DNA of 64,000 bases from Eubacterium_U album. Lineage in GTDB: Bacteria; Bacillota; Clostridia; Lachnospirales; Lachnospiraceae. The DNA lies in assembly GCF_025336545.1 (NCBI RefSeq), contig NZ_JAODBU010000009.1, positions 56,500-120,499 on the forward strand, written 5' to 3'. A program made the translations under genes and the position numbers. Shown piece by piece: positions 26,803-36,129 of this stretch (its first letter is position 1; the number at the start of each line of letters is the position of its first letter). The notes beneath the pieces were generated by a model. It was not told the DNA's origin, ran no database searches, and saw only the letters and a list, made by a program, of their open reading frames with translations.

Positions 26803-27672
26803 TTACAGTAATTTTTTTAATTCTTCAACACTAAAATTATAATTTGTGTTACAGAAATGACAATTCACTTCAATGTCCTTACCCTCATTAATCATATCTT
26901 TAATTTCAGCCTTGTTAATTCCCATTAATGCCTTTGTAACTCTCTCTTTACTGCAGTTGCAATAAAACTGCGTTGGCACCTTATCCGTTATTTCTACGCC
27001 TAAATCTCCTAATACAAATTCTAAGATATCTTCCGGTGTCATTCCCTTTTCAAGCATATCTGTTACTGAAGTTATCTTTGCTATTTTTTCTTCCAATGCA
27101 GATATTACTTCTTCTTCAGCAAATGGCATAAGCTGTACTATAAATCCTCCTGCCTGCTTTACTGTGTTATTTTTTTCCATCAGAACACCTAACGCTACTG
27201 CTGAAGGAACCTGTTCTGATGTAGCAAAATAATATGTTAAATCTTCTGCGACTTCACTTGTACCAAGCGGCACCTGACTTGAATACGGTTCCTTTAATCC
27301 CATATCTTTAATTACAGTTAATGTTCCATAACCAATTGCAGCTCCTACATCTAATTTTCCTGCATAATTTGCAGGAATGATTACATTCGGATTTCCTACA
27401 TATCCTTTTACATTTCCATGAGAATCAGCTGTTACCGTAACTCCATTTATCGGTCCATCACCTTTCATCATAAGTGTAAGGATGTCATTATCACCTTTCA
27501 TCATAACACCCATCATCGCTCCTCCTGTAAGAAGTCTTCCAAGAGCTGCTGTTGCAACGGGACTCGTATTATGATGCTGTCTTGCTGTTTCTACTATATT
27601 TCTTGATGTAATTGCAAATGCTCTAATCTGATTATCAGCCGCCATTGCTCTTACAATATAATCTTCGCTCAT
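26803..27672 (-). CDS. hslO: redox-regulated chaperone Hsp33
   Basis: The 289-residue protein has the Hsp33 fold with early signature VETARQHHNTSPVATAALGR and the C-terminal zinc switch: CNCSKE and CHFCN provide four Cys in CxC and CxxC arrangement. In oxidative stress zinc is released, disulfides form and the protein dimerises to hold unfolded clients. Length is typical (about 290). AAAGGAG precedes the ATG. Its neighbour upstream is a methyltransferase gene 57 bases away. Confidence 0.95.
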   Translation of the reverse strand: MSEDYIVRAMAADNQIRAFAITSRNIVETARQHHNTSPVATAALGRLLTGGAMMGVMMKGDNDILTLMMKGDGPINGVTVTADSHGNVKGYVGNPNVIIPANYAGKLDVGAAIGYGTLTVIKDMGLKEPYSSQVPLGTSEVAEDLTYYFATSEQVPSAVALGVLMEKNNTVKQAGGFIVQLMPFAEEEVISALEEKIAKITSVTDMLEKGMTPEDILEFVLGDLGVEITDKVPTQFYCNCSKERVTKALMGINKAEIKDMINEGKDIEVNCHFCNTNYNFSVEELKKLL

Positions 27673-27729
27673 TTAATTTCTCCTTTATTTTTATTTCTAT
27701 ATTTCATTTCCTCGATTGTTTTTCTATTT

Positions 27730-28473
27730 TTACTTATTTGCTCTGGCAATCACATAAACCCTTTCCTGATTATCATTTGCCAGATTTTTAGTAAATGCCT
27801 CATACGCCGTTATATATTCAAGTCCTGCTTCCTCTAAAGCCTGACGTATTTCTTCTAAATAATAAGCTTTTTCATAATGATTTTCCGTAAATTTGTCATA
27901 TCTGCCATCTTCACCCTGAACAAATATTGACAAATTATATTCATTTATGCGCTCTTCTTCATAAAATGTATTTTCCCAAATAAAGCTACAGTCTTCTCTG
28001 TCTTCCGCTATTACTGACTCTCCAATCTGTTCAAACTTTCCAACAGTATTTAAGTCAAATATGAAAATTCCTCCCGGGTCTAAATAATTTCTTACGAGTT
28101 TAAATGTTTCTACAACATCTTCATATTCAGTAAGATAATTTAGCGAATCGCAAATGCTTACAACTGCAGCAACTGTTCCATATAATTCAAATCCCCTCAT
28201 ATCCTGAAGCAAATACAATATAGATGTATCGTCACCTCTTTTTTCCATCGCTATATTAAGCATTTCCTGAGAGTTGTCTACTCCAATCATGTCATAACCA
28301 TTATTTGCAAGAATCTCTGTTATATTTCCTGTGCCACAACCAAGGTCTAATACAATTCCATCCTTCACTTCATATTCATTTAATAATTCTATTAAATATT
28401 TGCCCCATTCCTCATATGGAATATTATCCATTAATTCATCATAAACTGCGGCAAATCCGGTATAAGCATCCAT
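27730..28473 (-). CDS. class I SAM-dependent methyltransferase
   Basis: This 247-residue protein has motif I VLDLGCGTGNITEILA, motif II region MIGVDNSQEMLNIA and later IFIFDLNTVGKF, a typical class I Rossmann methyltransferase. A C-terminal part (ENTFYEEERINEYNLSIFVQ) matches the YqeM/YcgJ-like Firmicutes group. The substrate is unknown. TTTAGGAG precedes the ATG. It may be co-transcribed with hslO. Confidence 0.85.
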   Translation of the reverse strand: MDAYTGFAAVYDELMDNIPYEEWGKYLIELLNEYEVKDGIVLDLGCGTGNITEILANNGYDMIGVDNSQEMLNIAMEKRGDDTSILYLLQDMRGFELYGTVAAVVSICDSLNYLTEYEDVVETFKLVRNYLDPGGIFIFDLNTVGKFEQIGESVIAEDREDCSFIWENTFYEEERINEYNLSIFVQGEDGRYDKFTENHYEKAYYLEEIRQALEEAGLEYITAYEAFTKNLANDNQERVYVIARANK

Positions 28474-28644
28474 ATTTTTCTCCTAAAACTATAACATTCT
28501 TTTGACTAAAACCATAATAGTTTACCTTAAAGCTAATATAAAAATATACAATGTCACCACACGCATAGCAGGTGGTTTATAGTTCTAAAACAATCACACG
28601 CTGCGTGATTGTCTTACTCAGACTAAAGTCCATAATAAACTAAA

Positions 28645-28669
28645 GCGGCCAAGCTAACAGCCGGACCGC
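28645..28669 (-). terminator. terminator after the SEC-C gene
   Basis: On the minus strand GCGGTCCGGCTGTTAGCTTGG-type arms (GCGG...CCGC) form a GC-rich hairpin followed by TTTAGTTT. A second hairpin CAATCACACGC/TGCGTGATTG lies further on at about 28596-28616. Confidence 0.65.
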
Positions 28670-28676
28670 CCTATAA

Positions 28677-29189
28677 TTATCTTCCACAACAGAATTTGTA
28701 TTTCTTTCCACTTCCACATGGGCATGGATCATTACGTCCAATCTTCTTTTCCTTAACGATTGTTCCTGACTTTTTCTGTTCTCTATATAATTCCTTCTGT
28801 CTTTCTGGTGTAAGAATGTCATTCCATTCTTCTAAGCCGTATAACCAATCTGCCTTAGCTTCAACCATGTTCTTGTATAATAATTCAGGATCATATTCAA
28901 GACTTACTTCTGTATCTTCTTCAAATGTATCAATTGGGTTAGATACCTTTAAGCTGTCATTAATTCCATCTAAAAATCCTACCATTGTAAGTACTTCCAT
29001 ATTGTACTTATCAGCAAGTTCTTTAATAGTTCCTTTTACTACAACATCTTTGTTTCCAAGAATATCTTTGTAAACTTCTTTTTCCTGAACAAAATATGCA
29101 TCCCAAAATGCATCAAACTGCTGCTGCGTCTGATTCTGATTGTAAGCAATCTCTCTCCAAGTTTCTAATAAGTACTTTTTCTCTGCCAT
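28677..29189 (-). CDS. SEC-C metal-binding domain protein
   Basis: The 170-residue protein ends in a SEC-C zinc motif (GRNDPCPCGSGKKYKFCCGR), the same tail found on SecA. The N-terminal 120 residues are helical and match a common Lachnospiraceae protein (VVKGTIKELADKYNMEVLTM). It is probably a small zinc-dependent adaptor; a role is not established. GGAGG precedes the ATG at 29189. Confidence 0.85.
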   Translation of the reverse strand: MAEKKYLLETWREIAYNQNQTQQQFDAFWDAYFVQEKEVYKDILGNKDVVVKGTIKELADKYNMEVLTMVGFLDGINDSLKVSNPIDTFEEDTEVSLEYDPELLYKNMVEAKADWLYGLEEWNDILTPERQKELYREQKKSGTIVKEKKIGRNDPCPCGSGKKYKFCCGR

Positions 29190-29452
29190 TACGCAAATTC
29201 CTCCATAACTTAACTTTCATTATAATTTAATATCTGTAATTACATTTTTAATTGATTTGCGTAAACAAACTACGCATACTTTAGATATTATACGAATAAA
29301 TGTTAATAATTGCAATAAAACTTTTTATTAGATTTTTCTTATTAAATAATATTTTTGTTACTTTTATGCTTTTATTTTCTAATTTATTATTCTATAATAC
29401 AAAAAGTATTTGTATATAAAGAAATAATATTACTTCTTAAAGGAGCATTCTT

Positions 29453-29641
29453 ATGGATAAAATTAAAAAAATTTTGGTTTTTGCTACAATTGGAATTCTT
29501 GCTGTTTTAATTATTGCATGTCTTGTTTTTGCGATAATGGGAAACAATTCAGCATTTATGGCCTGTGCATGGAGCATCGTTGTTCTTCCATGTTTGATAT
29601 ACGCTATTTTACTGATAGCTAAGGTTTTAGGTAGGAAATAG
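29453..29641 (+). CDS. small two-helix membrane protein
   Basis: A 62-residue protein with two hydrophobic helices (VFATIGILAVLIIACLVFAI and ACAWSIVVLPCLIYAILLIA). AAAGGAG precedes the ATG. It has no recognised family. It stands alone between the SEC-C gene and a tandem repeat region. Confidence 0.6.
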   Translation: MDKIKKILVFATIGILAVLIIACLVFAIMGNNSAFMACAWSIVVLPCLIYAILLIAKVLGRK

Positions 29642-29734
29642 TTACATTTAGATGGAGACTGGCAATTCTATTATTATGCGTAAGCATTTAGACTTGTTTT
29701 TTCGGATATTTTTATTCTCCAACTTGGGCATCAT

Positions 29735-30071
29735 AGATAGGCAATGTGCCATCTGTACTCATAGACCTTCGGTCTATTTCGTCAGTGGCTTCGCCCTTTT
29801 AATCTCTTTCTTTTTTGTAACATATACAGACAGGCAATTCGCCATCTGTACTCATAGACCTTCGGTCTATTTCGTCAGTGGCTTCGCCCTTTTAATCTCT
29901 TTCTTTTTTGTAACATATACAGACAGGCAATTCGCCATCTGTACTCATAGACCTTCGGTCTATTTCGTCAGTGGCTTCGCCACATACAAAAATAGAGAGA
30001 GATACTCTCTTGTGAGTAAACTCACATCGTGTATCTCTCTCTATTTTTGTGCGATGGCTCATTGCCTATCT
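29735..30071. repeat. 93-bp tandem repeat array bracketed by inverted repeats
   Basis: The unit starts GGCAATTCGCCATCTGTACT and repeats at 29740, 29833 and 29926, the last incomplete near 29980. Each unit contains ATAGACC-TTC-GGTCTAT and GGC-TTC-GCC hairpins. Outer arms AGATAGGCAATG (29735-29746) and CATTGCCTATCT (30060-30071) enclose the whole array and the purA terminator. Because 93 is a multiple of three a long frame is open across it, but it has no ribosome binding site and I do not treat it as coding. Confidence 0.85.
29986..30050 (-). terminator. long hairpin terminating purA
   Basis: ACAAAAATAGAGAGAGATAC pairs with GTATCTCTCTCTATTTTTGT across an inner TGTGAG/CTCACA hairpin. It lies just after the purA stop and can act on both strands. 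Confidence 0.75.
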
Positions 30072-31340
30072 GTATATGATTTCATGTCTTCCCGGTCCGT
30101 TTGATACCATTGTGATTGGTACTTCTAATTCTTTTTCTATAAATTCAATGTATTTACGGCAGTTTTCCGGAAGCTTGTCATATTCTGTAATTCCTCTGAT
30201 TTCTTCTTTCCATCCAGGAAGTACTTTATAAACAGGTTTTGCTTTTGCAAGCTTTGCTGTTACAGGGAAGTCTCTTGTAACTTCTCCATCTATTTCATAT
30301 CCTACACATACTGGAATTTCATCTAAATATCCAAGTACGTCTAATACTGTAAGTGCAACTTCTGTAGCACCCTGCATTCTACATCCGTATCTTGAAGCAA
30401 CTGCATCAAACCATCCCATTCTTCTTGGACGACCTGTTGTAGCTCCGAATTCACCACCGTCACCACCACGGCGTCTAAGTTCATCTGCTTCATCTCCAAA
30501 TATTTCACTTACGAATTCACCTGCTCCTACTGCACTTGAATATGCCTTAACAACAGTAATAATATCTTTAATTTCATATGGTGGAATACCTGCTCCAATT
30601 GCACCATATGCTGCAAGTGTTGAAGAAGATGTAACCATTGGGTAAATACCAAAATCAGGATCTTTTAATGAACCTAACTGTCCTTCTAAAAGAACTGTTT
30701 TGCCTTCTTTTAATGCATTGCTGATAAATAATGATGTATCAGCAACATATGGTTCAACGATATCTCTGTACTCATGTAATGTCTTTAATAATTCTTCAGG
30801 GTCAATTAATGGTTTGTGATACATATGTTCAAGCATAACATTTTTCATTTCTGCTACTCTATATACTTTTTCTTTTAAAATGTCATCATCAAACAATTCT
30901 GAAACCTGGAAACCAATCTTTGCATATTTATCTGAATAAAATGGAGCAATACCTGACTTTGTTGAGCCAAATGACTTTCCTCCAAGTCTTTCTTCTTCGT
31001 AAGCATCAAAATCAATATGATATGGCATAAGAATCTGTGCTCTGTCTGAAACAAGGATGTGTGGTTTTGGAACACCCTTTGAAACTATTTCATCTATTTC
31101 TTTCTGAAGGTATGGAATATTGAGTGCAACACCATTACCGATAATACATGTTGTATGCTGGTAAAATACACCTGATGGAAGTAAATGTAATGCAAATTTA
31201 CCATAGTCATTTATAATTGTATGACCTGCATTGCTTCCTCCCTGAAATCTAACGATTATATCAGACTTTTCACCAAGCATGTCTGTAATTTTACCTTTAC
31301 CTTCATCGCCCCAGTTGGCACCTACTATTGCTCTTACCAT
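30066..31340 (-). CDS. purA: adenylosuccinate synthetase
   Basis: The 424-residue protein begins with the P-loop-like GANWGDEGKGKITDMLGE and contains IVRFQGGSNAGHTI and GATTGRPRRMGWFDA, all hallmarks of PurA. It converts IMP, aspartate and GTP to adenylosuccinate in AMP synthesis. TTAGGAGG precedes the ATG. It stands alone, and a TATAAT-like box lies about 110 bases upstream on the minus strand. I looked for a purine riboswitch and did not see one. Confidence 0.96.
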   Translation of the reverse strand: MVRAIVGANWGDEGKGKITDMLGEKSDIIVRFQGGSNAGHTIINDYGKFALHLLPSGVFYQHTTCIIGNGVALNIPYLQKEIDEIVSKGVPKPHILVSDRAQILMPYHIDFDAYEEERLGGKSFGSTKSGIAPFYSDKYAKIGFQVSELFDDDILKEKVYRVAEMKNVMLEHMYHKPLIDPEELLKTLHEYRDIVEPYVADTSLFISNALKEGKTVLLEGQLGSLKDPDFGIYPMVTSSSTLAAYGAIGAGIPPYEIKDIITVVKAYSSAVGAGEFVSEIFGDEADELRRRGGDGGEFGATTGRPRRMGWFDAVASRYGCRMQGATEVALTVLDVLGYLDEIPVCVGYEIDGEVTRDFPVTAKLAKAKPVYKVLPGWKEEIRGITEYDKLPENCRKYIEFIEKELEVPITMVSNGPGRHEIIYR

Positions 31341-31651
31341 TTAGTATCCTCCTAAACTTTGTACCTGGTAAATAACTGTTTACCTGTATTAGTCAAACTC
31401 CTAAAATATGGTTTACATAACTAAAGCCCATGGTTTGACCACATACATTATACTATCTAACTGCAAAAAATGCTAGTAAATGTTTATAAACCTTATAAAT
31501 TTCTTAATCTGCATCTGGTTCTTACACATTATCGGTAAGTATATGCTATAATACTTTTAAATGTCAGATAAGATTTTACAAATATCTAGCACATAACAGT
31601 CCGTATATTAAAAAGAAATACAAAATATAAACATATATAAGGAGGATTTTT
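31341..31651. other. divergent promoter region of purA and the AIM24-like gene
   Basis: On the plus strand an extended -10 box TGCTATAAT ends at 31552. On the minus strand a TATAAT lies at 31448-31453 facing purA. No ORF or clear riboswitch was found in the spacer. Confidence 0.5.
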
Positions 31652-32335
31652 ATGAATTATCGTATTGAGGGAGATACACTCCCGGTTGTAATTATGAATC
31701 TTGAAGCCGGTGAAAGCATTATTACCGAAGGTGGTGGAATGTCATGGATGTCACCAAACATGTTAATGGAAACAACTACTAATGGTGGAATTGGAAAAGT
31801 ACTTGGAAGAGCATTTTCAGGAGATACCTTATTTCAAAATATTTACACAGCCCAAGGTGGTCCCGGTGAAATTGCTGTTGCTTCATGTTTTCCGGGTTCT
31901 ATTAAAGCATTTGAAATAACTCCAGGCAATGCAATGATCTTACAAAAATCTGCATTCTTAGCTTCATCACGTGGAGTTGAACTTTCTATGCATTTTAGAA
32001 AAAAATTAGGTTCAGGTTTATTTGGTGGTGAAGGCTTCATCATGCAAAAGGTTGCAGGCAACGGAATTGTATTTGCAGAATTTGATGGTCATGTTGTTGA
32101 ATATAATCTTGAAGCAGGTCAACAAATTGTTGTAGACACAGGACATCTTGCAGCTATGTCTGAAAGCTGTCAGATGGATATTAAGACTGTTCCTGGCGTA
32201 AAGAACATCTTATTTGGTGGCGAAGGAATTTTCAATACATATATTACAGGTCCTGGAAGAGTATGGCTTCAGACAATGCCTATTTCAAATATGGCATCTA
32301 CACTTGCCCAGTACATCCCAACATCTTCAAAATAA
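31652..32335 (+). CDS. AIM24/TIGR00266 family protein
   Basis: This 227-residue protein is a beta-barrel-like AIM24 family member with the patterns GESIITEGGGMSWMSPN, TPGNAMILQKSAFLAS, VFAEFDGHVVEYNLEAGQQI and GEGIFNTYITGPGRVWLQTM. The family is broadly conserved without a firm biochemical function in bacteria. AAGGAGG precedes the ATG. A strong terminator follows, so it is monocistronic. Confidence 0.88.
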   Translation: MNYRIEGDTLPVVIMNLEAGESIITEGGGMSWMSPNMLMETTTNGGIGKVLGRAFSGDTLFQNIYTAQGGPGEIAVASCFPGSIKAFEITPGNAMILQKSAFLASSRGVELSMHFRKKLGSGLFGGEGFIMQKVAGNGIVFAEFDGHVVEYNLEAGQQIVVDTGHLAAMSESCQMDIKTVPGVKNILFGGEGIFNTYITGPGRVWLQTMPISNMASTLAQYIPTSSK

Positions 32336-32366
32336 TTTTTGTTTAAATTAAAAATATAAACATAAA

Positions 32367-32453
32367 AGCACCTACCTTTTACAACTATAGTGTATTATGC
32401 AAATTCAAATCTAAAATTTGAAATTGTTTCACGTTTGTTGAAGGATAGGTGCT
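32367..32453. terminator. bidirectional terminator
   Basis: AGCACCTACCTT and AAGGATAGGTGCT form a stem around a large loop, with A and T runs on either side. It separates the AIM24-like gene from the convergent PH-domain gene. Confidence 0.7.
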
Positions 32454-32559
32454 TTTTATTTATAATTCATTATCTCTAGATTGAATTTTACAAAATAATT
32501 TTAACTTTCTTGATTTTATATGACTATGATTTCTCATTATTCAACTTCATGTCATCATA

Positions 32560-32976
32560 TTAATTCTGTAAATCCATGTCATCATCCATTGAATCATTGA
32601 AAAATTCATTTCCTCTGATACGTTTTTTATCTCTCTGTTCATCTACATTATCAGAAAGCAAATCTCTTACCTTTACAGCCTCCTTTATAGGTCCAACAAT
32701 AAAATTAGTTGCTGATTTATCAGCTGAATCACAGAACAATTTGCCAACTCCAAACATTCTTTCCCAAAGACTTGCCTTATATGTAATGTCTGTAATTCTG
32801 TAAAGCATGATTTCATCTTCTTTAATGTTTAAAAATCCGCTTTTAATAATAAGTCTCGTATCTGTAAGTGTATATTTTGTAAATGAAATTGGAAGTCCAA
32901 ATATTGTTCTTTTCTTATCTGACCACAATTCCTTTTCTGTGCTTCTTCGTCCGTTTTCTTCTATTACTCTGCTCAT
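32560..32976 (-). CDS. bacterial PH-domain protein
   Basis: The 138-residue protein has a bacterial PH-like (YdbT-type) core: KRTIFGLPISFTKYTLTDTR, then LIIKSGFLNIKEDEIMLYRI and DITYKASLWERMFGVGKL. The C-terminus is charged and disordered. The domain is usually membrane-associated, but no transmembrane helix is seen here. The function is unknown. Confidence 0.75.
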   Translation of the reverse strand: MSRVIEENGRRSTEKELWSDKKRTIFGLPISFTKYTLTDTRLIIKSGFLNIKEDEIMLYRITDITYKASLWERMFGVGKLFCDSADKSATNFIVGPIKEAVKVRDLLSDNVDEQRDKKRIRGNEFFNDSMDDDMDLQN

Positions 32977-33089
32977 AATAAAACCCTCATTTCTATCTTT
33001 GTTATTAATTACTCATTTTATTTTAATAAAATTTCTGTAATATGTAAACTAATTATCTCCTGATAGTCTTTCTCATTTTTTAATCAACT

Positions 33090-33183
33090 GGCAAAATCTT
33101 TATTCCATATCTCCTAATTTCAGTTTCATCATTCCTGGCAAAATCTTTATTCCATATCTTCTAATTTCAGTTTCATCATTCCT
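33090..33183. repeat. 47-bp tandem duplication of the thiE 3' end
   Basis: The unit starting GGCAAAATCTTTATTCCATA occurs at 33090 and 33137 with one difference (CTCC/TTCC). The right copy codes for the last residues of ThiE and its stop; the left copy lies beyond the stop. Confidence 0.95.
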
Positions 33184-33770
33184 GACATTATACATCCGCC
33201 TGCTGCCCCACAATCTGTAATTAACTTTATTTGTTCATCTGACAGCTTAATTCCCCCAATTGCATAGACCGGAATGTTTACCGCTTGACACACTTCTTTT
33301 AAAAATTCTAATCCTCTTGGTGGAACACCTTTTTTGCAATCTGTTGCAAATATATGTCCTGCACTTATGTATGTCGCACCTAGATTTTGTGCTTCAATTG
33401 CTTCCTCTACCGAATGAACCGAAGTCCCTATTATTTTAAATCCTGATAAGCATTTCTGATTTTCTCTAAGTTTAAAAAGAGGCAGATGGATTGCATCACA
33501 CTCTAACTTTTTTGCCACATTAGGATAAAAATGTAATATGCACTTAACATTATTTTTTTTGCAAATATCAAGTATCTCATTTGCAAGAGTCATATACTCA
33601 TCCTCCGGCAAATCTTTTTCTCTCAAAATTATAGCTTTTGGATGAAATTTGCACACTATTTCTACCTGCCTGGCTAATGACTTTTCGCTTAAATGTCTGT
33701 TTGTAACGCATATAACTTTATCATTTATATATCCGTTTTCTTTGATTTTATTTTCATATGTGTCACTCAT
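33147..33770 (-). CDS. thiE: thiamine phosphate synthase (ThiE/TenI family)
   Basis: The 207-residue TIM-barrel protein has KAIILREKDLPEDEYMTLAN, the phosphate-binding region IIGTSVHSVEEAIEAQNLGA, YISAGHIFATDCKKGVPPRG and the final VYAIGGI motif. It joins the thiazole and pyrimidine moieties to thiamine phosphate, although sequences this diverged may also be TenI-like. It is the last gene of thiSGHE. The ATG at 33770 is preferred; a GTG nine bases earlier has a worse site. Confidence 0.85.
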   Translation of the reverse strand: MSDTYENKIKENGYINDKVICVTNRHLSEKSLARQVEIVCKFHPKAIILREKDLPEDEYMTLANEILDICKKNNVKCILHFYPNVAKKLECDAIHLPLFKLRENQKCLSGFKIIGTSVHSVEEAIEAQNLGATYISAGHIFATDCKKGVPPRGLEFLKEVCQAVNIPVYAIGGIKLSDEQIKLITDCGAAGGCIMSGMMKLKLEDME

Positions 33771-33900
33771 AAACTTCACCTACCACAAAAATAAACTCTC
33801 TTCCCTTCCACTTGTTATACATAACAAATTTTGTGTGTTATGCATAATAAGCATTTATAAGTTTTCTTACTTTTCTAAAATAGCTCATAAACTCCATCTG

Positions 33901-35127
33901 CTATACATAAATATAATCACTCATTACAGGTTGCATTCCAACCTTTAATAAATCATTATATATTTCATCAACCGAACGTCCGTCGGAAATTTCAAATTGG
34001 TCATCACCTTTATCTTCAATGTCCTTTGCATGACTTCCAATTCCTGTACTAACGCCGGCTGAAATCTTAGTAGCGGCTATCTGAACAAGATTATCTCTGA
34101 CTCTTGCACATTCTCTTGTTGATACTGTTATGCTTGCAAATGGCATAAATAATCTGTATGCGCATACAACCTGCAAAAGCTGAGTCTCGTGAACATCCAT
34201 AGGATTAATTCTATCGTTATTAATAATCGGTCGCAATCTTGGACACGAAAACGCAATCTCTGCATGTGGATATTTTCTCTGTAAAAGATATGCATGATAT
34301 CCTGTAGCAAATGCATCTTTTCTAAAGTCATCAAGTCCTAAAAGTGCACCGAATCCAACACCTCTCATGCCACCTTTTAATGCTCTCTCCTGTGCATTCA
34401 CTCTATATGGGAAAATTCTCTTATGCCCCGCTAAATGCAAAGTTTCATATTTGTCTGAATTATAAGTTTCCTGAAATACCGTAACATAATCAGCTCCACA
34501 TTCATGCAAATATGCATATTCGTCTGAGTTTACAGGATAAATTTCAAGTCCGATTACCTTAAAATATTTTCTTGCTATTTTGCAGGCATTTCCAATATAT
34601 TCAACTGTTGATTTTGCACGGCTCTCCCCTGTTAAAATCAAAATTTCCTGAAGTCCTGTATCAGCGATTGCCTTCATTTCCCTATCTATTTCTTCATCAT
34701 TAAGGCAAGCTCGTTTTATTTTATTGTGGCAGTTAAATCCGCAGTAAATACAGTAATTTTCACAATAATTTGCAATATAAATTGGTGTAAACATATAAGT
34801 GCTGTTTCCAAAATGTTTTCTTGTTTCTATCTGTGCTGCCTTGGCTATCTCTTCAATAAATGGAAGCGCTGCCGGTGATAGTAACGCCTTAAAATCCTCA
34901 ACACTTCTTTCTGTATTGTTAAGTGCTCTCTTTACATCATATTCTGTATATTTGTCATAGTCATAATTGTTCATTTCGCTAACAACTTTATCCATTATTT
35001 CTGAACCGATGTTTTCCATCCCCGGCAAATATTCCATATGATTAATTCTGTTTTTCTTCTGGTCTTCTAAAATCTGTTCGCTTAAAATACTCTCATTTAC
35101 ATGATTGTTATTCTGTTCATTTTTCAT
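33901..35127 (-). CDS. thiH: 2-iminoacetate synthase ThiH (radical SAM)
   Basis: This 408-residue protein carries the radical SAM cluster CENYCIYCGFNC and the ThiH patterns LNDEEIDREMKAIADTGLQE and ILILTGESRAKSTVEYI. It cleaves tyrosine to dehydroglycine (2-iminoacetate), which ThiG uses for the thiazole ring. It begins 16 bases after the thiG stop with AGGAGG upstream, confirming the operon. Its oxygen sensitivity suits an anaerobe. Confidence 0.93.
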   Translation of the reverse strand: MKNEQNNNHVNESILSEQILEDQKKNRINHMEYLPGMENIGSEIMDKVVSEMNNYDYDKYTEYDVKRALNNTERSVEDFKALLSPAALPFIEEIAKAAQIETRKHFGNSTYMFTPIYIANYCENYCIYCGFNCHNKIKRACLNDEEIDREMKAIADTGLQEILILTGESRAKSTVEYIGNACKIARKYFKVIGLEIYPVNSDEYAYLHECGADYVTVFQETYNSDKYETLHLAGHKRIFPYRVNAQERALKGGMRGVGFGALLGLDDFRKDAFATGYHAYLLQRKYPHAEIAFSCPRLRPIINNDRINPMDVHETQLLQVVCAYRLFMPFASITVSTRECARVRDNLVQIAATKISAGVSTGIGSHAKDIEDKGDDQFEISDGRSVDEIYNDLLKVGMQPVMSDYIYV

Positions 35128-35143
35128 TTTTTAAAGCCTCCTG

Positions 35144-35914
35144 TTAATCATGCAAAAATCCTGTTAATGGTGATGATGCACTTGCACCTTTTTCTATAGT
35201 CTGTCCAAGTCCGGCTAGATATGCACTTCTTCCGGCCTCAATTGCTTTCTTAAATGCTTCAGCCATAACTTCCACGTCTCCTGAAGTAGCAATTGCCGTA
35301 TTTGCCATTACAGCAGTAGCTCCCATTTCCATTGCCTCACACGCCTGTGAAGGTCGTCCAATTCCTGCATCTACAATAATTGGCAAATCAATTTCATCTA
35401 TAAGTATCTGGATAAACTCTTTTGTTGCAAGTCCTTTATTTGAACCAATTGGAGCTCCTAACGGCATTATGCAGGCTGCCCCTGCTTCTTTTAACGCCCT
35501 TGCTGCATTCAAATCAGGATACATATATGGCATAACAACAAATCCTTCTTTTGCTAAAATTTCTGTTGCTTTAATCGTCTCATAGTTATCCGGAAGCAAG
35601 TATTTAGAATCATGAACTACTTCTAATTTAACAAAATTGCCACATCCCATTTCTCTTGCCAGACGTGCAATTCTTACTGCTTCATTTGCATTCCTTGCTC
35701 CTGATGTGTTAGGTAATAAAGTAACATTGTCCGGAATGTAATCCAGTATATTTGCCATTCCACCTTCATTTGCACGGCGAAGTGCTAATGTAACAATCTG
35801 TGTCTGTGCTTTTTCAATACATGCTTTAACTAAATCAAGAGAAAATTTTCCTGATCCCAAAATAAAACGAGATTCAAACTCATGTCCTCCAATTGAATAT
35901 GTATCCTTATTCAT
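35144..35914 (-). CDS. thiG: thiazole synthase ThiG
   Basis: The 256-residue TIM barrel has LGSGKFSLDLVKACIEKAQT, the Schiff-base Lys region in NFVKLEVVHDSKYLLPD, CIMPLGAPIGSNKGLATKE and the phosphate site PIIVDAGIGRPSQACEAMEM. It builds thiazole phosphate from deoxyxylulose phosphate, ThiS thiocarboxylate and dehydroglycine. AAAGGAGG precedes the ATG. A 39-bp tandem repeat lies between it and thiS. Confidence 0.95.
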   Translation of the reverse strand: MNKDTYSIGGHEFESRFILGSGKFSLDLVKACIEKAQTQIVTLALRRANEGGMANILDYIPDNVTLLPNTSGARNANEAVRIARLAREMGCGNFVKLEVVHDSKYLLPDNYETIKATEILAKEGFVVMPYMYPDLNAARALKEAGAACIMPLGAPIGSNKGLATKEFIQILIDEIDLPIIVDAGIGRPSQACEAMEMGATAVMANTAIATSGDVEVMAEAFKKAIEAGRSAYLAGLGQTIEKGASASSPLTGFLHD

Positions 35915-35991
35915 AATGTTCCTCCTTTAACACTGCTTCTAAATCAAAATCTTAACTCTACAATATTCTTAAAATAAATGTTGCAATTACC

Positions 35992-36095
35992 TATCGCTAT
36001 AATTTTTCCTGCTTAAATGTCACAGTTTCATATCGCTATAATTTTTCCTGCTTAAATGTCACAGTTTCATATCGCTATAATTTTTCCTGCTTAAT
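35992..36095. repeat. 39-bp tandem repeat between thiS and thiG
   Basis: The unit TATCGCTATAATTTTTCCTG, continuing CTTAAATGTCACAGTTTCA, occurs at 35992 and 36031, with a partial third copy at 36070. It is intergenic, on the transcribed side of thiS, and contains no terminator-like hairpin. Confidence 0.95.
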
Positions 36096-36129
36096 TAAAC
36101 ATCTTAGCCTGACATATTATATTTTCAAA

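Noticed and set aside
29652..30104. 150-residue open frame over the 93-bp repeats
   Set aside because: It is open only because the repeat length is a multiple of three, has no ribosome binding site and encodes low-complexity repeats with hairpins.
31341..31480. purine riboswitch before purA
   Set aside because: The conserved loop and junction sequences were not found; only a short GGTAAA/TTTACC hairpin is visible.
35992..36095. CRISPR array
   Set aside because: The repeats are directly adjacent with no unique spacers, and there are no cas genes.
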